64,000 nt of DNA from assembly GCF_006094435.1 (NCBI RefSeq), contig NZ_CP034783.1:1081001-1145000 (forward strand), written 5' to 3'. Positions 17,576-26,553 of this stretch are shown here, one piece after another. Source of the stretch: Pseudomonas sp. MPC6. Lineage in GTDB: Bacteria; Pseudomonadota; Gammaproteobacteria; Pseudomonadales; Pseudomonadaceae. The first letter of the stretch is position 1, and every line of letters starts with the position of its first letter. Under the pieces are notes generated by a model, which worked only from the letters and a program-made list of their open reading frames with translations, searched no databases and was not told the origin of the DNA. The position numbers and the translations under genes were made by a program.

Positions 17576-18205
17576 ATGCGCGAAACCCCTGTAGTGATTG
17601 ATGGCCCGGTCGGTCGGCTGGAAGCCCTCTACCTTGACAATGACCAGCCCCGCGGCCTGGCGCTGATCTGCCACCCGAACCCGGTGCAGGGCGGCACCAT
17701 GCTCAATAAAGTGGTCTCGACCCTGCAGCGCACCGCGCGCGATGCCGGTTTGATTACCCTGCGTTTCAACTACCGTGGCGTCGGTGCCAGTGAGGGCACA
17801 CACGACATGGGCACCGGCGAAGTCGATGATGCCCAGGCGATCGCCGCGTGGTTGCGGGCGAAACATCCTGATTTACCATTGACGCTGTTCGGCTTCTCCT
17901 TCGGCGGTTTTGTTGCGGCAAGTCTCGGCGGCCGCCTGGAAGCGCAGGGCGAGCAGCTCAAGCACCTGTTCATGGTGGCACCGGCAGTCATGCGCCTGGG
18001 CGATCAGGATCAACTGCCACAGCAGGCTGCACTGACCCTGATCCAGCCGGAAACCGACGAAGTCGTCGATCCGCAGCTGGTCTATGACTGGTCCGAAAAA
18101 CTCGAGCGTCCCCATGAGCTACTGAAAGTGGCAGAATGCGGACACTTTTTTCATGGCAAGCTGACCGATCTCAAGGATCTGATCCTGCCCCGTCTTTCGA
18201 ATTGA
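17576..18205 (+). CDS. Alpha/beta hydrolase (COG2945 type)
   Basis: 209-residue alpha/beta-hydrolase. The nucleophile serine is in LFGFSFGGFVAAS, the oxyanion region in LICHPNPVQGGTM, and the last catalytic His in ECGHFFHGK with an acidic partner in QPETDEVVD. The substrate is unknown; the family has no settled function. The start is the ATG before RETPVVIDGP; a TTG two codons upstream is also possible. It precedes trpS by 24 bp and may be co-transcribed with it. Confidence 0.85.
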   Translation: MRETPVVIDGPVGRLEALYLDNDQPRGLALICHPNPVQGGTMLNKVVSTLQRTARDAGLITLRFNYRGVGASEGTHDMGTGEVDDAQAIAAWLRAKHPDLPLTLFGFSFGGFVAASLGGRLEAQGEQLKHLFMVAPAVMRLGDQDQLPQQAALTLIQPETDEVVDPQLVYDWSEKLERPHELLKVAECGHFFHGKLTDLKDLILPRLSN

Positions 18206-18229
18206 TTGCAGTCTGACAAGCGATTACCC

Positions 18230-19585
18230 ATGACGACTCGTACCCGTATCCTCACCGGCATCACCACCACCGGCACGCCGCACCTGGGCAACTACGCCGG
18301 CGCCATCCGCCCGGCGATCCTGGCCAGCCGTGACAGCAATGCCGATTCGTTCTACTTTTTGGCCGACTACCACGCCCTGATCAAATGCGATGACCCGCTG
18401 CGCATCCAGCGCTCGCGCCTGGAAATCGCCGCGACCTGGCTGGCCGGTGGCCTCGATGTGGAGCGCGTGACCTTTTATCGCCAGTCCGACATCCCGGAAA
18501 TTCCCGAACTGACCTGGCTGCTGACCTGCGTCGCGGCCAAGGGCCTGCTCAACCGCGCTCACGCCTACAAGGCCTCGGTGGACAAAAACGTCGAGACCGG
18601 CGAAGACCCGGATGCCGGCATCACCATGGGCCTGTACAGCTACCCGGTGCTGATGGCGGCGGACATCCTGATGTTCAACGCGCACAAGGTGCCGGTCGGT
18701 CGCGACCAGATCCAGCACGTGGAAATGGCCCGGGACATCGGCCAGCGCTTCAACCACCTGTTTGGCCAGGGCAAAGAGTTCTTCACCATGCCCGAGGCGC
18801 TGATCGAAGAAAGCGTCGCCACGCTGCCAGGCCTCGACGGTCGCAAAATGTCGAAGAGCTACGACAACACCATTCCGTTGTTCAGCAGCGCCAAAGAGAT
18901 GAAAGACGCAATCTCGCGGATCGTCACCGACTCCCGTGCCCCAGGCGAAGCCAAGGATCCGGACAATTCGCACCTCTTCACCCTGTTCCAGGCGTTCGCC
19001 ACCCCGGCGCAGTCCGCCGAATTCCGCAGCGAACTGTTGCAGGGCCTGGGTTGGGGCGAGGCAAAGAATCGCCTGTTCCAGCTGCTGGACAGCGAACTGG
19101 GCGAGTCCCGCGAGCGCTATCACCAGCTGATCGAGCGCCCGGCAGACCTGGAAGACATCCTGCAAATCGGTGCGAAAAAGGCCCGTTCGGTCGCCACCCC
19201 CTTCCTCCACGAACTGCGGGAAGCGGTTGGCCTGCGCTCTTTCGTCGCCCAGACCCAAGTCGCGGCGACTACCAAAAAGAAAGTCGCGAAAGCCGCGCGT
19301 TTCGTCAGTTTCCGCGAAGAAGACAGCAGCTTCCGTTTCCGTCTGCTGGCGGCCGATGGCGAGCAGCTGCTGCTGTCGCGCAACTTCGCCGACGGCAAAA
19401 CCGCAGGCCAGGTGACCAAGCAGTTGCAAGCGGGTCAGCCGCTGGATGTGCGCAGTGAAGACCGTAGCTTCAGCGTCTGGCTGGAAGGCGAGTGCGTGGC
19501 CGACAGCCCGACATTTGCGGACAACGCCGCTCGCGATGTCGCCATCGACACTTTGCGCGTTGCCCTGACCCCGGTTCAGGAATAA
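18230..19585 (+). CDS. trpS: Tryptophanyl-tRNA synthetase
   Basis: Class Ic synthetase charging tRNA-Trp. The HIGH-type motif is [17 protein letters not shown] near the N-terminus and the KMSKS motif is [11 protein letters not shown]. At 451 residues it is longer than the E. coli enzyme (about 334), with a C-terminal extension of about 110 residues that includes a Lys-rich stretch ([12 protein letters not shown]). This long form is usual in pseudomonads. The start codon has no strong ribosome site, but the protein begins exactly at the conserved core. Confidence 0.93.
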   Translation: MTTRTRILTGITTTGTPHLGNYAGAIRPAILASRDSNADSFYFLADYHALIKCDDPLRIQRSRLEIAATWLAGGLDVERVTFYRQSDIPEIPELTWLLTCVAAKGLLNRAHAYKASVDKNVETGEDPDAGITMGLYSYPVLMAADILMFNAHKVPVGRDQIQHVEMARDIGQRFNHLFGQGKEFFTMPEALIEESVATLPGLDGRKMSKSYDNTIPLFSSAKEMKDAISRIVTDSRAPGEAKDPDNSHLFTLFQAFATPAQSAEFRSELLQGLGWGEAKNRLFQLLDSELGESRERYHQLIERPADLEDILQIGAKKARSVATPFLHELREAVGLRSFVAQTQVAATTKKKVAKAARFVSFREEDSSFRFRLLAADGEQLLLSRNFADGKTAGQVTKQLQAGQPLDVRSEDRSFSVWLEGECVADSPTFADNAARDVAIDTLRVALTPVQE

Positions 19586-19676
19586 ACAACGGCTCGGTCC
19601 GACCAAGGGCTGATTGCCATTCCCCCGGGCCGTCGCTACAGTGACGGCCCGCTTTTTGTTGCCTTGCTAACGAATT

Positions 19677-20771
19677 ATGACGCCCCTAGAACGATATCAA
19701 GCTGATCTGAAACGCCCGGAATTCTTCCATGACGCCGCGCAGGAAACTGCGGTGCGCCATTTGCAGCGCCTGTACGACGATCTGGTCGCTGCGTCGAACA
19801 ACAAACCGAGCCTGCTCGGCAAGCTGTTTGGCAAGAAAGACCAGGCGCCGGTCAAGGGCCTGTACTTTTGGGGCGGCGTCGGTCGCGGCAAGACTTACCT
19901 GGTCGACACCTTCTTCGAAGCGTTGCCGTTCAAGGAAAAGGTCCGCACCCACTTCCACCGCTTCATGAAGCGTGTGCACGAAGAGATGAAGACCCTGGGC
20001 GGCGAGAAAAACCCGCTGACCATCATCGCCAGGCGTTTTTCCGACGAAGCGCGGGTGATCTGCTTCGATGAGTTCTTCGTGTCCGACATTACCGACGCGA
20101 TGATCCTCGGCACGCTGATGGAAGAATTGTTCAAAAACGGGGTTACTTTGGTCGCAACGTCGAACATCGTGCCGGACGGCCTGTACAAGGACGGCCTGCA
20201 GCGTGCGCGTTTCCTGCCGGCCATTGCGCTGATCAAGCAGAACACCGAGATCGTCAACGTCGACAGCGGCGTCGATTACCGTCTGCGTCACCTCGAGCAA
20301 GCGGAACTGTTCCACTTTCCTCTGGATGAAGCTGCCCAGGAAAGCCTGCGCAAGAGCTTCCGGGCCTTGACGCCGGAATGCACGGCCGCCATCGAAAACG
20401 ACGTGCTGATGATCGAGAACCGCGAAATCCGCGCCTTGCGCACCTGCGACGACGTGGCCTGGTTCAACTTCCGCGAGCTGTGCGACGGCCCGCGCAGCCA
20501 GAACGATTACATCGAACTGGGCAAGATCTTCCACGCCGTATTGCTCAGCGATGTCGAGCAGATGAGCGTCACCACCGACGACATCGCCCGGCGCTTCATC
20601 AACATGGTCGACGAGTTCTACGACCGCAACGTGAAGCTGATCATTTCTGCCGAAGTCGAGCTGAAGGACCTTTACACCGGCGGTCGCCTGAACTTCGAGT
20701 TCCAGCGTACCCTCAGCCGTTTGCTGGAAATGCAGTCCCACGAATTCCTGTCCCGGGCGCATAAGCCATAA
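19677..20771 (+). CDS. zapE: Cell division protein ZapE (AFG1-like ATPase)
   Basis: 364-residue AFG1/LACE1-family P-loop ATPase. Walker A is GGVGRGKTYLVDTFFE, Walker B is VICFDEFFVSDI, and sensor-type Asn is in LVATSNIVPDGLY. ZapE associates with the FtsZ ring in E. coli, especially under stress or low oxygen. Monocistronic: preceded by trpS with a 91-bp gap and followed by a clear terminator. Confidence 0.93.
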   Translation: MTPLERYQADLKRPEFFHDAAQETAVRHLQRLYDDLVAASNNKPSLLGKLFGKKDQAPVKGLYFWGGVGRGKTYLVDTFFEALPFKEKVRTHFHRFMKRVHEEMKTLGGEKNPLTIIARRFSDEARVICFDEFFVSDITDAMILGTLMEELFKNGVTLVATSNIVPDGLYKDGLQRARFLPAIALIKQNTEIVNVDSGVDYRLRHLEQAELFHFPLDEAAQESLRKSFRALTPECTAAIENDVLMIENREIRALRTCDDVAWFNFRELCDGPRSQNDYIELGKIFHAVLLSDVEQMSVTTDDIARRFINMVDEFYDRNVKLIISAEVELKDLYTGGRLNFEFQRTLSRLLEMQSHEFLSRAHKP

Positions 20772-20803
20772 GCGTTTCAAAAGAGTAAGACGATTCGGAA
20801 AAT

Positions 20804-20835
20804 AAAAAAGGGCCTGCCAATGCAGGCCCTTTTTT
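20804..20835 (+). terminator. Intrinsic terminator of zapE
   Basis: Stem AAAAAGGGCCTGC / GCAGGCCCTTTTT with a short CAAT loop and a six-base T-run. It starts 33 bp after the zapE stop. Confidence 0.93.
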
Positions 20836-20893
20836 CGCGCCGAAGAATCCCGTGGGGGGAGCTGGCAGCCCAAAGCTACCTGGCACACCACAT

Positions 20894-21004
20894 ACCCTGT
20901 GGGAGTGAGCCTGCTCGCGAAAGCGGTGTGTCAGTCGACAAAAAATGTTGAATGTCAGTCCGCATTCGCGAGCAGTTCAGATCGCCGCACCGTCGCTCCC
21001 ACAG
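20894..21004. repeat. Degenerate REPIN
   Basis: Left unit CCCTGTGGGAGTGAGCCTGC at 20894 onward. The right unit is split: TTCGCGAGCAG near 20965 and CGTCGCTCCCACAG ending at 21004, with about 15 foreign bases inside. The loop starts with GCGGTGTGTCAG, as in the REPIN at 3731. Confidence 0.75.
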
Positions 21005-21013
21005 CTCGGCGTA

Positions 21014-21994
21014 TCAGTCTTGAGCGAGAAAAAATGCAAGTTCATCCTGCCGCTGACAGCCCACCAGCAACCAAAGCAGGATTCGGGCTTTGCGCGGACA
21101 GAGAAAGCCACTCATCAATGCGCCTCTGCGGATCAAATCCATCTCGCTGCCTATAAAACCATATGAGGATTGAGCGGTGGGGCCCGATCCGGTGCGTGTC
21201 GCAATGAGCACGGGGATTTTTCTGGCGATTTTTTCGATAGCATCAGCCCATTGTTCTGACACATGGCCTGCTCCGAAACCAGCAATCACCAAGCCGTCGT
21301 AACCCAGTTCGAGGATGTTGTTCAATAACAGGGTATCGGCCGACAGCGTGCTTTCCAGCAGGGCGATCGCCTGGGTTGTTTGCAGCGGCAGGGGTAAAAG
21401 CTTTCGTTGGCACGGCTCGCGCAAATAGCGGACGCTACCTTCCAGAAGCATACCCGTTGGGCCAACCACCGGTGATGAAAACGCCTGTAACGCCAATGAA
21501 TCGGTTTTGCGCACGGCATTCGCGTGGTGAACCTGTCCGCCCATGACCACTTGAACGCCGCGGCACAGACTGTCTTGCGCCAGCGCAACCCGGCAAGCAT
21601 CCAGCAGATTCGCCGGACCATCCGCTCCCACCTGGTTTGCCGAGCGCATGGCGCCGGTCAGGACCAGCGGAGCATCGTGGCGCCACAAGTAATCGAAAAA
21701 TGCCGCAGTCTCTTCGAGGGTATCCGTGCCTTGAGTAATGACCACCCCCGTCGCACCCTTCTCGACCTGAGCATTTGCCCAGTGGAGAACGCTCAATAAA
21801 AACTCGAAACTCAAAGAAGCACTCGGGTGCAGTCCCAGTGTTTCGACGGTGGTCCTCGCCAGATTCTTCAATTCCGGAACCGTGGACAGGAGGGTTTCGC
21901 CGCTGACTGTCGGGATAACGCCTGCACCGACATGGCTGGCTTGCATGCTCACGGTGCCGCCTAGCGCCGCGATGGCCAGTTTGGGCAGATCCAT
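21014..21994 (-). CDS. Asparaginase-family amidohydrolase
   Basis: 326-residue member of the L-asparaginase/glutaminase family. The first catalytic threonine is Thr14 in ALGGTVSM and the second is in TQGTDTLEETA; AMRSANQVGADGP is the third family motif. No signal peptide is visible, so it is probably cytoplasmic. It normally releases ammonia from asparagine. Here it is the last gene of a four-gene minus-strand operon (monooxygenase/oxidase, nitrilase-fold amidase, membrane protein, asparaginase). Another amide substrate made by the first enzyme is therefore conceivable; that is inference. Confidence 0.85.
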   Translation of the reverse strand: MDLPKLAIAALGGTVSMQASHVGAGVIPTVSGETLLSTVPELKNLARTTVETLGLHPSASLSFEFLLSVLHWANAQVEKGATGVVITQGTDTLEETAAFFDYLWRHDAPLVLTGAMRSANQVGADGPANLLDACRVALAQDSLCRGVQVVMGGQVHHANAVRKTDSLALQAFSSPVVGPTGMLLEGSVRYLREPCQRKLLPLPLQTTQAIALLESTLSADTLLLNNILELGYDGLVIAGFGAGHVSEQWADAIEKIARKIPVLIATRTGSGPTAQSSYGFIGSEMDLIRRGALMSGFLCPRKARILLWLLVGCQRQDELAFFLAQD

Positions 21995-22059
21995 GTTTTA
22001 CCTCGCTTGTAGATGACGAGAGCAGGCTGTACCCGTAGGTCCAGCCTGATGGCAGTGCT

Positions 22060-23277
22060 TCAGTCGGCTATCAGTAGTCCGATAAAGGGAATGATCAGCA
22101 GGGTACTGATGGCCATGGAGAGGACATTACCGATGTAAGGGTGCATGTCGCCCGGCACCCGCTTGGCAAGGGCGCAGGCCAATGGTGGGGCAATCAGTGC
22201 GCCTAGCAGTGCGCTTGACGCTATGACCTGCCAACTGCCGCCATAGGTCAGAATTGCCGCGGGTACAACCGACACCAGTGGAACGTAGGTGGGATACCAA
22301 CCGAGTCGCATCCACTGTCGGCGCCACATCACCACGCCCAAGGCGGACGTCAGCGCCTGCGCACCGATCAGTTGCGGCAGCAAACCTGAGCCGTAAGCGG
22401 GGCTTATGGGATTCAAGGTGTAGGCCAGCAGTGCACCCAGCAACAGGCCGATACTGGCCAGCTCATTACCGAAGAACGGTGCTTCCGAAAAATCCGCCAA
22501 TACTCGGCGCAGGCTCCAGATGATTCCGTGGTCGGTGGTCTTACTCTTGGCTGGTTCAACTTCGGGCGCGGGTGACTCCTTGGGCTGGGTGGTCGGGGCG
22601 GACTTCACCAGGTTTGGCACGTAACGGCACAGTAGAAATGCCAGGACGCTGGCAACCGCCATCCCAGAGACGTTGCCGATCACTACGGGTAAGCCCAGTG
22701 GATTGCAGATGTAGTTGACGATCAGCAAGCACAGGGGGGTGACGAGCACGGCGCCCATGATTGCGCCATTGATCGTCACCTTCCAGCCACCGCCAAACAT
22801 CAGCACCATCGCTGCCGGTAATGAAACAAATGCTGCAAACGTGGGTTGCCAACTGCTGGCGGTGACCGTCCAGCCCCACAACAGATTGCTCAGCAACAGT
22901 CCAAGCAACGAACTGGTGATCAACCACGGCCATAATCCGCTGCCGTAGGAAATGGCAAAGCCTTGCCAGACTTTTCCCTTTCGATTTGCCCAGTAGGCCA
23001 GATAGGCTCCAGCCAGCAGCCCGATCGAAGCGAACTCGTGTTTGTAGAATGCAACCTCGCTGATGTCTCCCAGGACCCAGCGCAACCAGGCCCCCGGATC
23101 GGGGAGGTTCGACACCATGTGGTTGTAGTCGGGCCAATGGGCAGACCATGCTGAGCGGTGGGTGAATGAAAGCCAGGCGATCAGCAGTCCGGTGCCGATC
23201 ACCAGCAAGATGATCGAGGTATCAAGCTTCCTGCCGGCAAGCGAATGCAGCCGATGGGTATCGGTAGTGGGTTCCAT
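22060..23277 (-). CDS. Polytopic membrane protein with two homologous halves, possible transporter
   Basis: 405-residue integral membrane protein not recognised as a named family. Two halves align: about 64-217 and about 254-400. Shared blocks are EFASIGLLAGAYLAY / ELASIGLLLGALLAY, YGSGLWPWLI / YGSGLLPQLI, SLPAAMVLMFGGGWKVT / SVVPAAILTYGGSWQVI and IGNVSGMAVASVLAF / IGNVLSMAISTLLII. A hydrophilic linker rich in Pro, Glu and Lys joins them, and one extra N-terminal membrane helix precedes. The pseudo-symmetric build is common in transporters. It starts 15 bp after the amidase stop, so it probably moves a substrate or product of that enzyme set. Confidence 0.7.
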   Translation of the reverse strand: MEPTTDTHRLHSLAGRKLDTSIILLVIGTGLLIAWLSFTHRSAWSAHWPDYNHMVSNLPDPGAWLRWVLGDISEVAFYKHEFASIGLLAGAYLAYWANRKGKVWQGFAISYGSGLWPWLITSSLLGLLLSNLLWGWTVTASSWQPTFAAFVSLPAAMVLMFGGGWKVTINGAIMGAVLVTPLCLLIVNYICNPLGLPVVIGNVSGMAVASVLAFLLCRYVPNLVKSAPTTQPKESPAPEVEPAKSKTTDHGIIWSLRRVLADFSEAPFFGNELASIGLLLGALLAYTLNPISPAYGSGLLPQLIGAQALTSALGVVMWRRQWMRLGWYPTYVPLVSVVPAAILTYGGSWQVIASSALLGALIAPPLACALAKRVPGDMHPYIGNVLSMAISTLLIIPFIGLLIAD

Positions 23278-23292
23278 GGTTGGGTCTCCCGA

Positions 23293-24180
23293 TCAGCGTG
23301 GGAGAGGAGGGTGTTGGATGTAACCGAGCATCTGATCATAGAGATCGGTGCGACGGTCACGATGCAGATCGTTCAGGTTGTTCCAGATTGGGGCACTGCG
23401 GGAGCTGGTCAGATCAATATCGGCAAACAGGATTTCCTGTTTGTCCGCTGAAGCCACTTTGCCAATCGGCCAGCCATTGGTGCCGGCAATCAACGAGCAG
23501 CCCAGGTAACGAGCTCCTCGCTCTTCGCCGATCCGGCTGGCGGCTGCAATAAACACATTGTTGACGTGAGCGGCCGTCATTGTCAGATACGAAGCCATGC
23601 ATTTACCTGCGTCATCGAACAGCGGCGGAGGCGTCCACACCCAGTTGTTCAGGCTGCAAATGATGTCCGCGCCTTGTTGACCGAGGATTCGCGGCACCTC
23701 CGGGAACCAGATGTCCCAGCAGATCAACAACCCGATGCGGCCTATCGGCGTATCAAACACCGGGAAGCCCAGGTCCCCCGGCGTGAACCACAGCTTTTCC
23801 AGGTTCCATAAATGGGCTTTGCGGTACTTCCCGATAAAGCCGTCCGGTCCTAGCAGGACAGCGGTATTGAAGAGCCGCATGCCGTCTCGTTCAGTCAGCC
23901 CGGCAACCAGGTAAACCTTGTGTTTACTGGCGAACTCCATCCAGCTTTGGACGCACGGCCCGCCGGGAACCGCTTCGGAGTGGTCGAAAGCGTCCTGTCG
24001 GTTGGTGAAGAAATAGCCGGTACTGGAAAGCTCGGGCAGCACGATGAGATTTGCACCGCCGTTTACGGCCTCCAGCGCCAATTCCAGACAGCGGCACAGA
24101 TTTCCTTCACGGTTTGCCAGGCCGACTTGTGGATCGAATTGCACGACTGCTACACGAACAGGACTTGTTGACTCGCTCAT
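23293..24180 (-). CDS. Carbon-nitrogen hydrolase (nitrilase superfamily amidase)
   Basis: 295-residue nitrilase-fold hydrolase. The catalytic triad is visible: Glu in LPELSSTGYFF, Lys in KYRKAHLWNLEK and Cys in LLICWDIWFPEVPR. The family hydrolyses amides, N-carbamoyl compounds or nitriles. Placed next to an FAD amino-acid oxidase/monooxygenase, it parallels the DavB-DavA pair of pseudomonads, where the oxygenase makes an amide and the nitrilase-fold DavA cleaves it. The ATG at 24180 begins just before the conserved VRVAVVQFDP; the longer frame to 24297 enters the hairpin region. Confidence 0.85.
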   Translation of the reverse strand: MSESTSPVRVAVVQFDPQVGLANREGNLCRCLELALEAVNGGANLIVLPELSSTGYFFTNRQDAFDHSEAVPGGPCVQSWMEFASKHKVYLVAGLTERDGMRLFNTAVLLGPDGFIGKYRKAHLWNLEKLWFTPGDLGFPVFDTPIGRIGLLICWDIWFPEVPRILGQQGADIICSLNNWVWTPPPLFDDAGKCMASYLTMTAAHVNNVFIAAASRIGEERGARYLGCSLIAGTNGWPIGKVASADKQEILFADIDLTSSRSAPIWNNLNDLHRDRRTDLYDQMLGYIQHPPLPR

Positions 24181-24310
24181 ACGGATGACCTCGTTTTTAT
24201 TGTTCTTCAACTTGTTTAATCGCGGTTTTATTAAGCGTCGAAGACTCAAGTGCGAGGAAGTCAGCCGTTTCCTTTTCGGTTGTAGTCCGTTTCCCAAGAT
24301 TGGTGAAAGC

Positions 24311-24337
24311 GAGCCAATGCATGGCCTGCATTGGCTC
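24311..24337. terminator. Perfect 11-bp inverted repeat between the FAD enzyme and amidase genes
   Basis: GAGCCAATGCA, loop TGGCC, TGCATTGGCTC; the stem extends by AAAG/CTTT across a two-base bulge. It lies 20 bp past the end of the FAD gene on the minus strand and has no long T-run. It may be a partial terminator, an attenuator or an RNA-stability hairpin that uncouples the first gene from the other three. Confidence 0.55.
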
Positions 24338-24356
24338 TTTCGTGGGGGAATCGAGG

Positions 24357-26303
24357 TCAGGTTCTGAGTTTGTATTCGGGGTAATCTGCCATGGAGAAGC
24401 CGCCATTGAAGGTGGCCTCGGTTTTGTCACAGATATGAATGACTGCATCGACTGCGCCGCGGAAGCAAGGCTCAGTCCAGCCGGCATCGACTGAAAAAGA
24501 CTCTCCAGAAAGGTAGAGGCCGGAGCTGGCGCCGTAATCCCTGTTGTACTTCATTAGGCTCACAGCGTCGTAGTAAGTGCCAGGCCTATATAGTTTTGCA
24601 CAGCCCAAAGCGTTTTTGTCGGTCATCCAGCGATGCACGACAGCTTGTTCGATACCGATATAAGGTGAAATTTTTTCCTGGATGTTTGCAGAGTTCATGA
24701 GTATTCGATCAAGCTCTATTACGCATTTCTTGACCAGCTCCTTGTCCGTGAACAAGGCGAGTTTGATTGCATCGTCTTCCCATGTGTAGCTCAGGAGGAT
24801 GCACTCATAACTATAATTTTTATTGTAGCGGTAGGTATAGATGTCATGAATGAAGCTGTCAGTAACAATGGCTTGCGGAATATTGGTGTTCTTTAATAAA
24901 AATGACTTTTTAAGAGGCGCGAAGACTTTGCAGCTGGTTTCCCAGTGAGCGGTTTTATAGGCATTTATCGTTTCGTAAGGAAGCATTTCATTGTCGAAAT
25001 TTTTCAGTGTTATTCGGGTTTCGATCAGCCAGGAGGGTAGGGTCATGATAACGGAATCAAAATCGTCGTATTGTTCCTGAGCGTGCTCCGGGTTGCTGAC
25101 GTTCCAGTTGTAATAGACACGGATCTTTTTATTATCCAGTTTTTCCAGTTTGGTGACGGAGGAGTCGGTGAGAAAGGCGTCGCTTCTCTCAAGGCAGTGG
25201 TCATAAAAGGATTTTTCGGTCACATCCGTTTTTATAAACAACAGACATTCATCCAGTGCGGCGAGGCCAATATATCGAGGTCTATCGAATTCCAGCCCCT
25301 TTGAGTCAAAAACGGCCTCGGTGTGCAGGTGAGGGGAGGTAATGGGATTGCCAGTCGAGTCCACCCGACCATGAACCAGTTGCAACTGACTGCTGAATCC
25401 AAAAATGGCTGTACGCAAGGGATATAGCGAGCACACATCGTAAAAGGCGCCCCAACTACCGTCACCAATTCCTATTGCATAAAAAATGGCAGATTCATCC
25501 GGCGTCATGCCCATCCCGCCGAAGTCACCGGGCGAGCCTTCATCCCAAGCGGTGATGACCGGCATGCTGACCAGGTCGCGAAACGAAACATTCTCGTATT
25601 TTTCGACGATGGCAGCCCAGATGGATTCCCATTTCTCGCTTGCGTAGACCTCCGAGATGTGAAGACTCATTCGGTCGGCAAAGGCTTTCCATTTGGCGTA
25701 TACCTTTTGAAGTTCGTCTCCCGGAGGGGGAGTCAGGCCGTCTTCATTTTTCCAGATGAGCATGTGTGGAAGCGTTTCGCCTCCCACGCTGCCTTCTCGA
25801 AGATAAATACCGGTTGACGTTACCCACTGACTGCCAGGGTTTGCGAAGTCTGAAATAGCCAACTCGAATTCACTGGCATAGTAGGCCATCAGAGAACGGC
25901 CTTCTTTCGGTGCCTCGTCTGCTCTATTGAAAAAAGGCATTCGCATAGCGCCCATCTCAAAAGGTGTATGTCCTTCTGGCGAGTTACGGCTGCCCGGTAC
26001 CGTCAGGTGTCTGCCGCCTATCCGTTTAGATTGTTCGATCAGTGTTACATGATGAAAGCCACAGCGATAAAGCTCTCTTGCTGCGGTGAGCCCGGTTACG
26101 CCTGCGCCAACAATACATATCTTATGGTTTGGATTGGTCGCTCGGGCGATGCCACTTTCTTGTTCTACCAATGTTCGATAGTCGAAGCATAAATCCGGTG
26201 GGTTTGGGAAGCGAGCACTCCATTTGTTTTTAGCAGTGCGCTTTGTCCGAGCGATATTCCTGGCAATTTGTGATGGGTAGTTGTAGCTGGATCCAATGGT
26301 CAT
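24357..26303 (-). CDS. FAD-dependent L-amino-acid oxidase/2-monooxygenase family protein
   Basis: 648-residue flavin amine oxidase. The dinucleotide fold is ICIVGAGVTGLTAARELYR (about 62-80), then GGRHLTVPG and the signature FEMGAMRMPFFN seen in amino-acid oxidases and lysine, tryptophan and phenylalanine 2-monooxygenases. The C-terminal FAD contact is YLSGESFSVDAGWTEP. It should oxidise an L-amino acid, giving either an amide plus CO2 or an oxoacid plus ammonia. The substrate is not deducible. It is longer than lysine and tryptophan monooxygenases (about 560) and closer in size to phenylalanine oxidase. Codon use is much more AT-rich than in the neighbours. A GGGAA ribosome site precedes the ATG. 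Confidence 0.8.
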   Translation of the reverse strand: MTIGSSYNYPSQIARNIARTKRTAKNKWSARFPNPPDLCFDYRTLVEQESGIARATNPNHKICIVGAGVTGLTAARELYRCGFHHVTLIEQSKRIGGRHLTVPGSRNSPEGHTPFEMGAMRMPFFNRADEAPKEGRSLMAYYASEFELAISDFANPGSQWVTSTGIYLREGSVGGETLPHMLIWKNEDGLTPPPGDELQKVYAKWKAFADRMSLHISEVYASEKWESIWAAIVEKYENVSFRDLVSMPVITAWDEGSPGDFGGMGMTPDESAIFYAIGIGDGSWGAFYDVCSLYPLRTAIFGFSSQLQLVHGRVDSTGNPITSPHLHTEAVFDSKGLEFDRPRYIGLAALDECLLFIKTDVTEKSFYDHCLERSDAFLTDSSVTKLEKLDNKKIRVYYNWNVSNPEHAQEQYDDFDSVIMTLPSWLIETRITLKNFDNEMLPYETINAYKTAHWETSCKVFAPLKKSFLLKNTNIPQAIVTDSFIHDIYTYRYNKNYSYECILLSYTWEDDAIKLALFTDKELVKKCVIELDRILMNSANIQEKISPYIGIEQAVVHRWMTDKNALGCAKLYRPGTYYDAVSLMKYNRDYGASSGLYLSGESFSVDAGWTEPCFRGAVDAVIHICDKTEATFNGGFSMADYPEYKLRT

Positions 26304-26447
26304 TTTTTTCTTCCCTGATCGATGGCCGATCTCAAGTAGGGAAGTATGTTTGATTTTTGAATGATTGCATGCAAGAGCAAAACGACACTCTCTGACGCAG
26401 CGTATTCCTATTTTGTTGTGGGAAAATGATCTCGGCAGTTACGAGAG

Positions 26448-26540
26448 CCTGTAGGAGTAACGCTTGCCCGCAATTGTAACGACGCGGTGGATCAGGCAAA
26501 TCGAGCCATCGTTCATCGCCAGCAAGCTGTGCTCCTAAAG
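26448..26540. repeat. Degenerate REPIN upstream of the FAD gene
   Basis: CCTGTAGGAGTAACGCTTGC and, inverted, GCCAGCAAGCTGTGCTCCTA, both with several mismatches to the local REP consensus. It lies in the 250-bp gap between the FAD gene and the GlxA-type regulator. A perfect palindrome TTGCATGCAA at 26365-26374 lies in the same gap, upstream of the FAD gene. Confidence 0.6.
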
Positions 26541-26553
26541 GACGGGCGCGTTG

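Noticed and set aside
20899..21156. Short plus-strand frames of 73-85 residues after zapE
   Set aside because: They are made of REP sequence and the antisense of the asparaginase C-terminus.
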